A DNA stretch of 64,000 nucleotides from Nicotiana tabacum (lineage: Eukaryota > Streptophyta > Magnoliopsida > Solanales > Solanaceae). The stretch covers positions 121,896,616 to 121,960,615 of the forward strand of contig NC_134101.1 of NCBI RefSeq assembly GCF_000715075.1, written 5' to 3'. Of the stretch, positions 21,540-33,159 are shown in pieces. Numbering within the stretch: position 1 is the stretch's first letter; each line of letters opens with the position of its first letter. The position numbers were made by a program, and so were the translations under genes. Below the pieces are notes generated by a model, which made no database searches, was not told where the DNA came from, and saw only the letters and a list, made by a program, of their open reading frames with translations.

Positions 21540-23758
21540 TGTTACGCCCCACAATATTAAGTCAATGTTATGCTCTGCAGTAATATATTACGATTGATTT
21601 TACGTCCTGCGGTAGTAAGTTACGACAGTGTTGTACCCATCGGTATTATATTAAAGTGATGTTACGCTTCGCAGTAATAAGTTACGACGATGTTGCACCC
21701 TGCAGTAATGTACGTTGAATTTGTCGTAAAGTAATTGACATCAGTCCAAGGAAAAGATTATTTGAGGATTATAAGGATTATAAGTGATGAGTAAATTTTT
21801 GAAGTTAAGAGGGTAAGTAATATCAAAGAAAACGAATTTTGTCGAAGTTTGGCATGTTGGGGTAAAATACGGCTCGAGCTAAATTACCTGATAATTATGA
21901 ACTAGTACCATGGGAGGTACCATATGACCACGGTAGTACAATATATAAAGTATATATATGAAGTATTTTAGAAATAAGTAGAATATTAAGTAATTTGAGA
22001 TAATTTTTAATTACGCGTGTAATTGGTTAATTACCGGATAATGGGACATTACCTAGTTAATTAATAATTAGTGATTATCTTTGGATAAGAATTATAAAAT
22101 AAACGTGGCAGCCTCCCCCTGTAACTTAAGATGACTCTTAAAGCCATTAATTAGGTGGCAAAGAGATGTGGACTTTTCATTAATTACCTGCATGTTTTAA
22201 TATGCTTGTAACGGAAAGATTTGGAGGACCAGTTGACACCCATTTTCGACACAGTAGATAGCAAAACTAGAAATCTAGGTCTTCATAAAAGTTATAGATT
22301 TATGTCTTTGTGATTTTTTTTAACAACAAGATTTTGTGAAGCCAAATGAGACCTTGATCAAACCTGCATATAAATAGTCAAATATTAGATTTAATGGATT
22401 ACATTAGGGGGCATATTGACCACCGTAGTACTTGCATTAGTTCTTACAATTGAAGTTGCTCAAAGAAAGTCCTATCTTTGTTGTACATTGATTCAACATA
22501 TTGGATTGAGTTGACTTGGAAGTAGATGAAGTATTTCATAAAGGAACAAGTGCAGTATTTCATGTTTTCATCCTAGTATAGTCCACAAGCAGCCCATTTG
22601 GTAAAAGGCCTTTCAGAAAAGCTCAACTAAACAAGAAAAGGAAGAAAGATATTTTTTCGCTCAGGTATGTTAAGGCTAAGCTCTTCTTTCATTTGGCATG
22701 ATCTCGTCATTACATTCACATACCGGAATTTATGTATATTTTGCTAGTCTCGCAAATTGCGTATATTTTCTAGTGTTGTAAGTTATAATATTCTCCTTAT
22801 CGGGAATTCTTATTCAGTTGAGTATTTCCTTCTTTCAGTCAAGAGAGCAGAGAAGTTACATATATACTGTATTAAAAGTATTTTCATTACCATCGAGCTA
22901 TAATCGATGGGCAGGCCCCTATTGGGCAACCTCTGATCAGATGGTATGTTATATGACGATCCTACTGTGACTGAACGCTTATAAGCGAGCCCAGTTGGTC
23001 GAGATACAGAGCCTAGTATGGTCGAGCGCTTATGAGCAAGCCTACTATGACAGAGTATATGGCAGAGCAGATATATATATATATATACCGAGCCTTATAG
23101 GGCCGGACAACTATTTTACTTACTATATTGAGAGAGTTGAGTCAGTATCAGCAGGTAAGCTTATCTTCAGATTATCTTTGACTTCCAGCTACTTGTAGTT
23201 ATTATATTATCAGTTCAGTTTCAGATTTCAGTATATTGCCTTACATACTCAGTACATTATTTCGTACTAACGTCCCTTTTCTGGGGGCGCTGCATTTCAT
23301 GCGTGCAGGTCAAACAGACAGACGAGTAGGCCTCTTCAATAAGTGTTGCCCAAGTTCAGCTTGATAGGTAAGCTCCATGCCTTTCGAAGTTTCCGAGTCT
23401 AGAGCCTTATGTATATCTTGTATATATATGTATATATGTCATGAGTAGGTCGGAGAGCCATTCCGATCACAGCGTATCCATCAGTAGAGGCTTGTAGACA
23501 TATCTTGTTAGTTAGTGCAGTATGTTGGGCTTTCAGGCCTTGTATGTATATTTGGTTGGTTTGTCAGCTGTAATAAATATGACGGCCTTGTCGGCCAAAT
23601 TGTATATTGAGAGTTAGTTAGCATTCGCAGCTGTCTTACAATGTGGCCCATGGCCAAAGTATGAAATCACATGTTCAGAGTTCCTTAGTCGCAAGTTGGT
23701 ACACAAGGATAGGTGAGGTACTAGGTGCCGGTCTCGCTCCCAGGTTCAGGGCGTGACA
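21540..23758 (+). repeat. 3' LTR of element B
   Basis: It begins TGTTACGCCCC after the polypurine tract and ends GGGCGTGACA (2219 bp). It has a TA run near 23071 and TATATA-rich segments. The 22848-23758 part matches the visible 5' LTR. Confidence 0.8.
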
Positions 23759-25047
23759 TAATAGCAACGAGATTTTACGATTCTAAGGGAGTACGGTGCA
23801 ATCTTTCTCAAGAATATCATACGAATTTTTCCCTACTTCGATCCTCTGTTACGTGTTCATCATAGAAGACGTGTGTTAGAGGAATTTTCAAGAGAATAGA
23901 TCCAGGTATGTTAAGGTTATCCCTTTTTTCTTTTGGCATGATCCATACGATATGAGCGAAACGTGCAAATGCACAAATTCTATTCTCGAATTTCGATGTG
24001 TCATAATATTATATCATTTGTTCATGGGTCTCAGAATAATATGCAGTTGGAAAAGTTTATCTAGAAGGAATATCGAGATTATTATTTATTTTTCATGCAT
24101 TTCACTCATTTATACATGTGCATTGACCCATGACCAGATGACGTTATATACGCGTATATATATAAATATATGTATATGGGATATGGGAAAAGGTTACAGC
24201 GTTATATACGCATCACCCCCTGATCAGCTGGTATAAGATGATGATGTTGCCCATAGTGGCTAAAATATGATTCAGACGGCATTATATACACATATGTATG
24301 TATGTATGTATGTATGTATGCATATATATGTATATGGGATATGGGAAAGGTTATGGCGTTATATACGCACCACCACCTGATCAACTGGTATACGATGATG
24401 ATTCTGCCCACAGTGGCCGATATGATATGATGGGATGCCCTCAGAGGCTGATGATGTTATGAAACATGTATCTATGCACGACATGACATTCATACGCATA
24501 TGCATGACGCTAAAAGTAATTTATGATTTGCAAAGTTATTCAAACTTACAGGTTGAGTCATGTACTCTATATGTCTTCCATGTCTCTTATGTATTTATTT
24601 ATGTGCCTTACATACTTGGTACATTATTCGTACTGACGTCCCTTTTGCCTGGGGACACTGCGTTTCATGCCCGCAGGTCCCGATAGACAGGTCGAGAGTC
24701 CTCCAAGTAGGCTATCAGCTCAGCGGAAGATGTTGGTGCGCTCCATTTGCTTCGGAGTTGCTCGTTTGGTTAGTATGATTTAGACGTGTATTATTTGGTA
24801 TGGCGGGAATCTATCCCGACCTTTATGACATTTATATATTCTTAGAGGCTTGTAGATATATGTCGTATACATAAAAGATTGTACGGCCTTGTCGGCCTAT
24901 ATTTTGAGTTTATAAAGGATCATGTTGGCCTATTAGGCTCGTATATCACGTGTATATGATGATGTAATAAGAAAGATACGTTACATTGGTACTCAGTTGA
25001 GTAAGGTGCTGGGTGCCCGTTGCGGCCCATCGGTTTGGGTCGAGACA
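23759..25047 (+). repeat. Fragment of a related Ty3/gypsy LTR
   Basis: Shares phrases with the LTRs of B (AGGTATGTTAAGG, GTACTGACGTCCCTTTTGCC, GGTGCTGGGTGCC) and ends GGGTCGAGACA, a one-base variant of the usual GTGACA end. A segment starting TATATGGGAT is tandemly duplicated (24173 and 24331, 158 bp apart), with a TATG microsatellite at 24292-24320. No interior or partner LTR is seen, so it may be a solo LTR or a deletion remnant. Confidence 0.55.
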
Positions 25048-25948
25048 TGATTGTCTGGTGAGATCGGGTTGCGCGCCGCAACAGGAGGAATAAAGGTGAT
25101 ATATTGAGGAGTAATAAGGGTAGATTGTTATTTTATGGTGGGATCAGGTTGCACGCCGCAATAGGAGAAAGAAGGGTGGATTGATACGGAGTAATAAGGA
25201 TGAATGTTTATATTGCTACTATTTATATGGTGGACCGCATCAGTTTATTTTTTATGTATCCTTCTTCTGTTGTGAATTTATTTTGTAGTTTTGCATCTCA
25301 CCGAAGGATTGGTCATAGCTGAGTATTGATAAGATATTTGAGTTCCATATCCATTTTTGCTGCAAGCTACTGTTTCATTTTGTCTCGTACTTACTTTTCA
25401 TTTTATTATATACTGTATGCAGATTATATTGTAAATGACTTGCCATAGCCTCATCACTACCTTGTCGAGGTTAGGCTCGACACTTACCAGTACATGGGGT
25501 TGGTTGTAATGATACTGCACTTTGCACTTTCTGTGCAGATTTTGGAGTTCGTAGTGGCTGATCAAGAGGTCGGTTGCAGGCATTTCATCTAGGAGACCCA
25601 AGGTAGTCCTGCTGGCATCCGCAGGACCTGGCGTCCCCTCCTATGTTCTACATTCTTGTTTTCATTTCTTTCGAAATAGATGTAATTTCTTTCAGAATAA
25701 TGTTTAGATATTCATAGTAACTTCGTGGAATGTGACACCAGTTTCTAGGTGGTAACAGTTTCAGTATTATTAATAGTATATAGATAACTGGTTACTTATG
25801 TACTTCCACATTTATTTCAACTTGATTTAGCTTTGCTATCTATAAAACGTAAAGTAAAAAAGGTGAATGAAACTAACGTTGACTTACCTAGCTAGTGCGA
25901 TGTTAGGCATTATCACGGTCCCGATAGAGGGAATTCCGGGTCGTGACA
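25048..25948 (+). repeat. Second LTR fragment
   Basis: It ends GGGTCGTGACA at 25948 and contains the phrase GGATCAGGTTGCACGCCGCA, shared with the LTR of element C (near 28330). Likely the 3' part of another Ty3/gypsy LTR. No coding sequence. Confidence 0.5.
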
Positions 25949-26399
25949 ATTAGTAACGTCCATGAAATGGACATTATTACATGTACATTTTCCTCTATTC
26001 AAATTATACAACTATCAAAGCTTACAGTCCAATATTATCAATGAAAGTCACACTCATATAATAAACTATAAAGGTAAAAGGTTTAATTTTTTGTTTTTGG
26101 GGTTTTATATTTTGATAGAAAAGTATTGTAAGTACATAAAAAATGTGGGGAGATAGTCACTATCAAAACTTAGTTAAGGTTGGAAACATGTCACATTTTG
26201 GGCCTAACAAAGTAAGATTCTTTTTTTAAAAAAATGTTTTATACAGATATAATTTTATTCTTTTTAACATGTAAAAAGATGTTCCTACAGTAATTGATAG
26301 GTTGTGATGTCTATTTTTCCACCTAGAAGATCTTGTAGGTAGGATTCACCTTATATTAAAATAAGATAGAATATACTTAATTGCAAGTGGCAGGTCTAG
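25949..26399 (+). other. AT-rich single-copy sequence left of element C
   Basis: Nothing coding recognised. Since the TTTAT target duplication joins it to 36081, it is the original left neighbour of the CKX exon at 36199 and is probably intron sequence. Confidence 0.5.
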
Positions 26400-26404
26400 T
26401 TTAT
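26400..26404. repeat. Target site duplication TTTAT, left (element C)
   Basis: TTTAT directly precedes the LTR and is repeated at 36076-36080. Confidence 0.85.
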
Positions 26405-29326
26405 TATAACGACCTGACCTGTCGTTTTGAACATTTACGTTTCGCTCGCCAGTTCTCGGTCATGGCTAGCCCCGTATGATGTATTATAACTTATGTAAAT
26501 CGCCAGCGTTGTTTTTCAGGTTAATCAGAACAGATATGGAAGAATGATTCTCAACTTGAAGCTTTAAATTTGAAAGGTTTAACCAAGTTTTGACTTTTTA
26601 GTATTTGATCTTGGATTTGGATTTTTATGGTTCGAATAGCTTCATTAGGTGATTTGGGACATAGGAGCGTGTTCAGAATATAATTTGGAGGTCTGTGGTA
26701 GATTTAGGCTTGAATTGGCGAAAATGAAAATTTGGCGTTTTTCGGTCAATAGTGAAAATCTTGATATAGAGGTCGGATTGGAGTTCCAAAAATTGGAGTA
26801 GGTCCGTTGTATCATTTGTGACGTGTGTGCAAAATTTCAGGTCATTCAGATAAGGTTTGATAATTTTTTACATCGCTTGCAAAATTTGAAAGTTTTGGAA
26901 TTCTTAGGCTTGAATCCGTGGGTGATTTGGTGTTTCGGTGTTGTTTTGAGTGTTTCGAAGGTCAGAATAAGTTTAAATAGTGGTATATGACTTATTCGTA
27001 TTTTTGGTTGGGGTCCTAGGGGCCTCGGGATAATTTCAGATGGTTTTCGGAAAAGTTTGAACTTGAGGAAATGCAGTTGGTGTACTGCTTCTGTCATATC
27101 CGCACCTGCGGATTAGGGACCACAGGTGCGAGCTCCGCAGGAGCGGAATGGAGGCGCAAATGCGTGGAGGACCGCAGGTGCGGCTTAGTAACCACATCTG
27201 CGATATCGTAGAAGCGGTAAGGCGACTGCAGATGCGAAGGCTGGCAGGGTTAAGTGGAATCCGCAGAAGCAGATACTTTTCTGCAGAAGAGGAAGCGTAG
27301 GTGCGCTTATGGCATCGCAGGTATGGAATCCCAGAGGCAGAAACTATAAAAGCCTCACTTCTCAATTTTCAGTCATTTTTCCACCATTTTGAGACGGGAT
27401 GGGAGCTTTTGGAGGGTTTTGAAGAAGGATTCAAGGGGAAACTTGTTGAGGTAAGATTTTTGGACTTGATACTCGTATCTATGATGATTCTTAGTTGATT
27501 AAGAATGAAGTTTGTGGAATTTAAGGGTGAAAATTGGGGAATTAGGGCTTGAAATTGGAGAGTTTAAATTGGGGATTTGAAGGGCCATTTAAGGTCTGAT
27601 TTTGATGATTTTGGTATATACAAACTCGTGAGAGGATGGGGATTCTAGTTTGTAATTGTCATCGGATTTCGAGATGTGGGCTCAGGGGCCAGGTGTGACT
27701 CCGATTCGGAATTTTTGGTTTAGTTCGATTAGTTTCGTGTGGAATTCGATCCTTTAGCATATATTGATAATAATATACTGATTTTGGTTAGATTCAGAGC
27801 ATTTGGAGCCCGAGTCAAGAGGCAAGGGCATCGCGCGTTAGAGTTTTGCCCGGTTTGAGGTAAGTAATGATTATAAATGTTATCCTGAGGGTATGAAAAC
27901 CCAGATTTCACATTGTTGTACTATTTGAGGTGACGCACACGCCAGACGGGGGGCGTGAGGGACGTGCACCATTGGGGTTTGTAACAAGGTCCATCCCGTA
28001 GCAACTATTAAGTTGCGTATTTGACTGAAACTATTTGATATTACCTTATGTTAGAAAGTATTACTATATTTTGGGCTGAATGCAATATCTGGGCCTCGTG
28101 CCAACTGTTTGGACCCTTAGGGGCTTTCTTTATTGAAATTCCTACTATTTTGATTTAATAATTATACTCAGTCATGCTATATTTTACTGATTTCATAACT
28201 CAATCTTATTTACTCTGATTTGATGCATAAATGATATTTTGACTAAGCATCATGTTTTACTGGTAGCCCGAGTGGCTTGAGAGGTTTCTGACTGAGTAAG
28301 ACCGAGGGCCTGTATTGTGAGGATATTATGGGATCAGGTTGCACGCCGCAGTAGGTTGTTACTGATTAATGATATTGTGAGGCCGAGGGCCTTATTAATT
28401 TTTTCCACGAGGTGGCTTGTTATTATGAGGCCGATGGCCTGACTGATTTATGCCACTAGATGGCTTGTTATAGCGATTGGGCTGTAGGAGCCCCTCCAGA
28501 GTCTGAACACTTCCAGTGAGCGCGGGTACCCTAAGTGAGTGATATGATGTTGCTCGAGGGGCTTTCCTTGATTTATGTTTTTGCCTGAAGGGCCGATTAC
28601 GCATGATCGTAAGGTAGCCCGAGGGGCTGGTTCTGACTGATGTTATGCCCGAGGGGCGATTTATGGTACATGTCTTGCCCAAGGGGATATTTATGTTTTC
28701 ATCATTTTTTACTCACTATTTCATCACTTGTTTGAAAAATATTGAAAGATGCTTTTAAAAGGTTTTACTTAAATTGAGTTTTCATGAGATAATTGATTTT
28801 TGTACTATTTTGGAAACATACTATTTTGCTGTTGTGTTATGACGTGGAATTATCTGTTTTCTTACTGCTCAGCTTTCATTTACTTTTATTACTTATAGAG
28901 TTGGCGTACTCGCACTACTCCCTGCACCTTGTGTCCAGATCCAGGAGTTGTGAGTCACGATAGTGAGCGCTGATCGTTCATTCAGCAGGTCTTTCGGAGT
29001 CGGCAAGGTAGTTACACGACGTCCGCAGCCTTGCACTTCTCCCTCTTATTATCCTTAGATTGTATCTAGAAATTCTTTATTTTCGGACTATGATGGTCTT
29101 TATTGTACTTATACAGACCTTGTAGACGCTCGTGACTTGTGACACCCCGATGTCGGGCTTGTGTTAATTTCTGCACTTGTTATTTAGAATCATGTTATGA
29201 GATTTCATTGATTAACAACTTAAAAATGTCTTTAATAAAAATGCTGGTTTGATTTGAAATTTATGTTGGTTGGCCTAGTTTTAATATAGGCACCATCACG
29301 ACCGAGTCGATTTTAGAGTCGTGATA
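26405..29326 (+). repeat. 5' LTR of element C
   Basis: Pairs with 33160-36075. It has a GC-rich cluster of CCGCAnnTGCG-type half-palindromes (27096-27330) and a row of GAG-loop mini-hairpins (28265-28687). Confidence 0.88.
28265..28687. repeat. Row of mini-hairpins with GAG loops (5' LTR of C)
   Basis: Examples, stem-loop-stem: AGGCC-GAG-GGCCT (28380-28392), CCAC-GAG-GTGG (28405-28415), AGGCC-GAT-GGCCT (28428-28440), AGCCC-GAG-GGGCT (28616-28628), GCCC-GAG-GGGC (28647-28657), CCC-AAG-GGG (28678-28686). Stem sequence changes but self-complementarity is kept. The 3' LTR has the matching row at about 35015-35440. Confidence 0.7.
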
Positions 29327-29328
29327 GT

Positions 29329-29340
29329 TGGTATCAGAGC
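29329..29340 (+). other. Primer binding site, initiator tRNA-Met type (element C)
   Basis: TGGTATCAGAGC lies 2 bases after the LTR end. Confidence 0.85.
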
Positions 29341-29930
29341 CTGGGTTACGTAGGTCTCACGAGTCATAAGCAGGTTTAGTGGAGACTCGCAGATCGGTAC
29401 GGAGACGTCTGTACTTATCTTCAAGAGGCTGCAAAACCTTTAGGAAAAATCTCATATTCTTGAATTCTTATCTTGCGAATCCATTTATTCAGCCAAAACC
29501 ATAACTCTTTAAATTCCTTTCATGTATTCAAATGCACACGTGAGCTCTCGGTATCAACTATTCATCGACGGCTTGTGATTTCCATGGGTGAGGTGTGCGA
29601 TGTGATTTTAGCATGTTGATAATGGGCCAGTCTGGAGGAATTGAGGCCAGGTTTGGTCTATAGCCGGAGTACTGAGATTTTGATTGTGTGAGCATGAGCA
29701 TTTGGGACGTATATGTCTGTTTGTGTCCTTATTGGTGGGATTTTGTGACTTTATGACTATGTGGTGAGTGAGATGTGTCGGTGAGTTGTGTTCAGATTGT
29801 TTGACTGTGACAAAAAGAATTGGCTGGAGATGTAGCACGAACTATTGAGTGTTTGACTTCTGTCTTAAGTTGGTATATGGCCTCAAGTTGTGAGTGTATT
29901 GAAGGACCTCTCATGTAGTTTAGTTGAGAA
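29341..29930 (+). other. Element C interior left of the RT remnant
   Basis: The position where gag and protease would be, but no recognisable protein remains. Much of gag-pol has been deleted or mutated away. Confidence 0.5.
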
Positions 29931-30400
29931 GTGAAGTGGACCTTCCTGTTGTGTTATGAGTTCCTAGTGATGTCTTTTAGGCTGATTAATGCCCCAGCAA
30001 CGTTCATGTATTTGAATAATAGTGTATTTCAGCCATATTTGGATTCCTTCATTATTGTATTCATTGATGACATCCTTGTGTACTCTCGTAGCCATGAGGA
30101 GCAAGCTCAGTATTTGAGAGTTGTATTGCAGAGATTGAGGGAGGAGAAACATTATGCAAATTTCTCTAAGTGTGAATTTTTGCTCAGTTCAGTAGCATTC
30201 TTGGGGCACACGGTGTCCAGTGAGTGTATCCAGGTGGCTAGACGAGTGTGGAGAGAGCTTTCAGAAGCTCAAGATTGCTTTGACCATAGCTTCAGTATCA
30301 GTTTTTCCATCAGTTTCTGGTTCTTATACCGCGTATTGTGATGCCTTGAGGGTAGGCATTGGTTGGGTTTAAATGTAGGGGGGTAAAGTGATTGTGTAAT
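29931..30400 (+). pseudogene. Reverse transcriptase remnant of element C
   Basis: The frame from about 29940 to 30235 reads [17 protein letters not shown] then [13 protein letters not shown], the catalytic Ty3/gypsy RT motif with paired aspartates, then KCEFLL and [10 protein letters not shown] of the palm and thumb. After IQV (about 30234) it jumps to sequence that looks like the start of the RNase H region in a shifted frame (cf. the family's EESFQKLK and YTVYCDA). A deletion of somewhat over 100 residues therefore seems to have removed the connecting part. No upstream protease or downstream integrase can be read. Confidence 0.75.
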
Positions 30401-33122
30401 AGCTATGACTATAGGAAGGGTATAGAGAGGTATCAGTTTGAGGCTAAACAGGCGGGGTTATTTCCCGTGGGGTGTCCTGAGGGCGTGTGATCCCTATGTT
30501 GTTTGTGGTAAGTCTTCTTTTACTAGTTAAATGTGTGTGTTGCAATTTGAAGATGGGTCACGTATGATTGTGTGCTTGGCTGTTACAAGGGTGAATGCAA
30601 GATTTGTAGATGATTTAAAATACTAGATGATTTGTGTTACACGAGCTTATCAAAGATTTGGTTTAACTCACTATGGCAGTAATAGAACATGGGTATCTTG
30701 AGTTATTATGTGTTTTGATATATGGCTTTGAGCCAAGTAGGGGAGTTGGTTACTAATCAGTTGATTGCACGGTTATATGGTGTATGGGTTTCAGTTTGAG
30801 GTATACTTGTGGATCAATTATGACTTGCAAAGGTTGAGATCAAGGATGACTCGAGTAAAGGAAATCCTGGATAATGGTTGTGTTATGTTGTATGTGCATA
30901 TAAAAGACGTTGGATGAATTAGTTATTATTGTAAGGAAAGGGTATGGATTAGGATATCACTCGGCTGCTTAAAAGGATGAGTTACTTCCTAGGGTATTGG
31001 AGTGCTAATGGAGCACAGGTCCTTTTGACCGTTTGATCCGTCTAATTGAGACTTGAGTAGAGTGGATGAACCTCGAGGATGTTCTGACGAATTCAAGATT
31101 TATATGTAACAATTGGGAATTCTTCAAAATGTGTATTTGGCTAGAAATTGGGACTTACATTGGAAGGCATCAAGATTTATGGCATTTCTATATCGTAACG
31201 GATCCTACATTTCAGTATCAGGGATGGGAAAGAATAGCTTAAATCCATAGGAAGTCTCTTCAGAGTAAGAAATTGAGTTGTGTTACTTTTGGGATGCTTA
31301 AGAGGAACATTCAGCGGCTTATGAGCCGTAGACAGTTTGGTCTTGTGAAAATGGGATTCAGAGAGTTCTTGATGGTTTCCACCATGGTTTGGGATGTATA
31401 TTTTCGACTGGCGTAAGAAGCATGTGATGTATAGTGATTTTCTTCTAGATGAGATCAAATGGGAAGTTCTTGGCATGTGGGAGGTCACAGTTTAGTTCTG
31501 GAAGGAAGGCCATAAATTCTTAGGCAGCATGGGCAGTTTCAGATGAATAGGTAAATGATATTACTAATTGGTGTGTCTTGATGAGGGTATACATTTCAGA
31601 AAGGGGCAATGTGCTCTAGTTAAGTATACTTCATTAGTATTGCGGCACTCATTTTTTTGATTGACGGCTGGTATTCGAGGTTGCTTGGTGCACAGAGAAA
31701 TTATAGGAGTATCCCTTGTGGAATGATTGGGTATTAGATGTGTGTTATATATTCGAGTGGTGGAGTTGGGATCAGATATGGTGATTCATGCGCTTTATGG
31801 ATTTCGAGACTAAGAGTTCTCATAAACAGGTTGTTTCGTGGTTGTAGACGGTGAAGATGTGGGCAAAGCTAGTCTGGTGATAGTATGTGTCCTGATTCCG
31901 TCATGGTGAACTTTCAGAGAGTTAGTGGTTGTCCAGAGTTGATTTAGGGTTCATTGGTAGGCCTAGTATAGATGTCAAGAACACCGGGTCGGAATTGTTG
32001 ACTCTGAGTTGCTATGTGAGGGATGTACCGTTTGATTGTCATTGAGCTTATTCGTGTTCTAGAGTGATCTAGGAGTTACCCTTCTGTGTTGCGAGGGGTT
32101 GTGATTGTTGGTTCTATGCATATATGGTGCGGTTCTATTTGGGCTTTATAGCGGGATTTGAGTGAGGCGGATATTTGGGTGTTGCATGATTGATTGCGCA
32201 TTGGATATGTTCTTTCGGTCTGGTATGGCATTGCGTCATTTGCTTCTCCGTGGTTATGGTAATTTACTTTTGGTACTAGACATCAAGTTACGCGTGATTA
32301 TTGATTTTTAGTATGGTGACTTGAGGTGTTCTATGAGGATCAGTGTTTGGATGGGGTCGCACATTGCAGCAAAGTTATGTGGAGGTATGACCTTCGGGTT
32401 AGATTCGTGTGTTCTGGTTTTTCGAGGTGCGATGTGTTCTTAGAGTTGTGTTGTGATGGTACTGGTGAGCTTGCGGTACGGCTCTCTCATTTGAGTCATT
32501 TTTCCATAATTTGGGTACATTTGGATTGTTGCTTATTGGTGCACGGGTCGCACGGGTTGTGGTTTTAGATTGTATCAATGTGTCATGTCACTATAGTAGC
32601 CGTGTTGGATGAGAAGAGGTCATTGGGATCTTGAATAAATGCTATCAGATTCAATTTTAGCATGTTGGAAGGATAATATCGAGATTCGGCTTAGAAATTT
32701 ACTATGGTCCTTGTCGAATGAGAGGGAGCTCCATGACGGGTTGATCTGAGGAATGGTTATGACCTTTTACGTGTTTCTTTCATCATTGGCAGTATTCGAA
32801 AGTATTGGAATGAGGCTTTATTTGATAAGAGGGTTTATTACCGGTATTGGGTTGTTTGAGCAGCTGCTATGATTAGAAGTTATCGCTAAGAGTGATTGAG
32901 TTATGTGGTATATCATGTGACTAGATCATGGGTTACAGTTATGGTTTGTTACAACTTGTTCGGACTTAAACATTGTATATATGTGAGATTCTGATCTTAT
33001 AGACAATTTCGGAAATGGAGATTTGGTTCTAAGGTCATGGGATAGGGTGATGTGGGATCACCCCGGGTATATGCACAGTAAGGTTATTCAGCGATTTGAT
33101 GGTTTTGGGAACAACTCTGGAC
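30401..33122 (+). other. Decayed pol region of element C
   Basis: About 2.7 kb without an open frame I can assign. By position it should be the RNase H and integrase relic. Only scattered similarity is suspected. Confidence 0.45.
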
Positions 33123-33159
33123 ACGTTCGAGGACGAACGTATGTTTAAGTGGGGGAGAA
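33123..33159 (+). other. Hairpin plus polypurine tract of element C
   Basis: ACGTTCG (33123-33129), loop AGGA, CGAACGT (33134-33140), then AAGTGGGGGAGAA (33147-33159) abutting the LTR. Same position and loop as in element B, with a G-C pair in place of A-T. Confidence 0.7.

Larger units (their letters stand above)
15951..23758 (+). mobile_element. Ty3/gypsy-type LTR element without coding capacity (element B)
   Basis: LTR ends match: 15951-17120 equals the end of 21540-23758. An iMet-type primer site follows the first LTR and a polypurine tract precedes the second. The signature around the primer site and the TGTTACGCCCC start resemble chromovirus (Tekay/Del-like) elements of Solanaceae. The 4.4-kb interior has no protein I can recognise, so B behaves like a LARD-type derivative. 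Element A is inserted in its 5' LTR; 15951 corresponds to 22848. The first about 1.3 kb of that LTR lies beyond the left window edge. Confidence 0.75.

Noticed and set aside
24202..24411. Small membrane-protein-like frame rich in I, Y and H
   Set aside because: It comes from TATG/TATA microsatellites in an LTR fragment.
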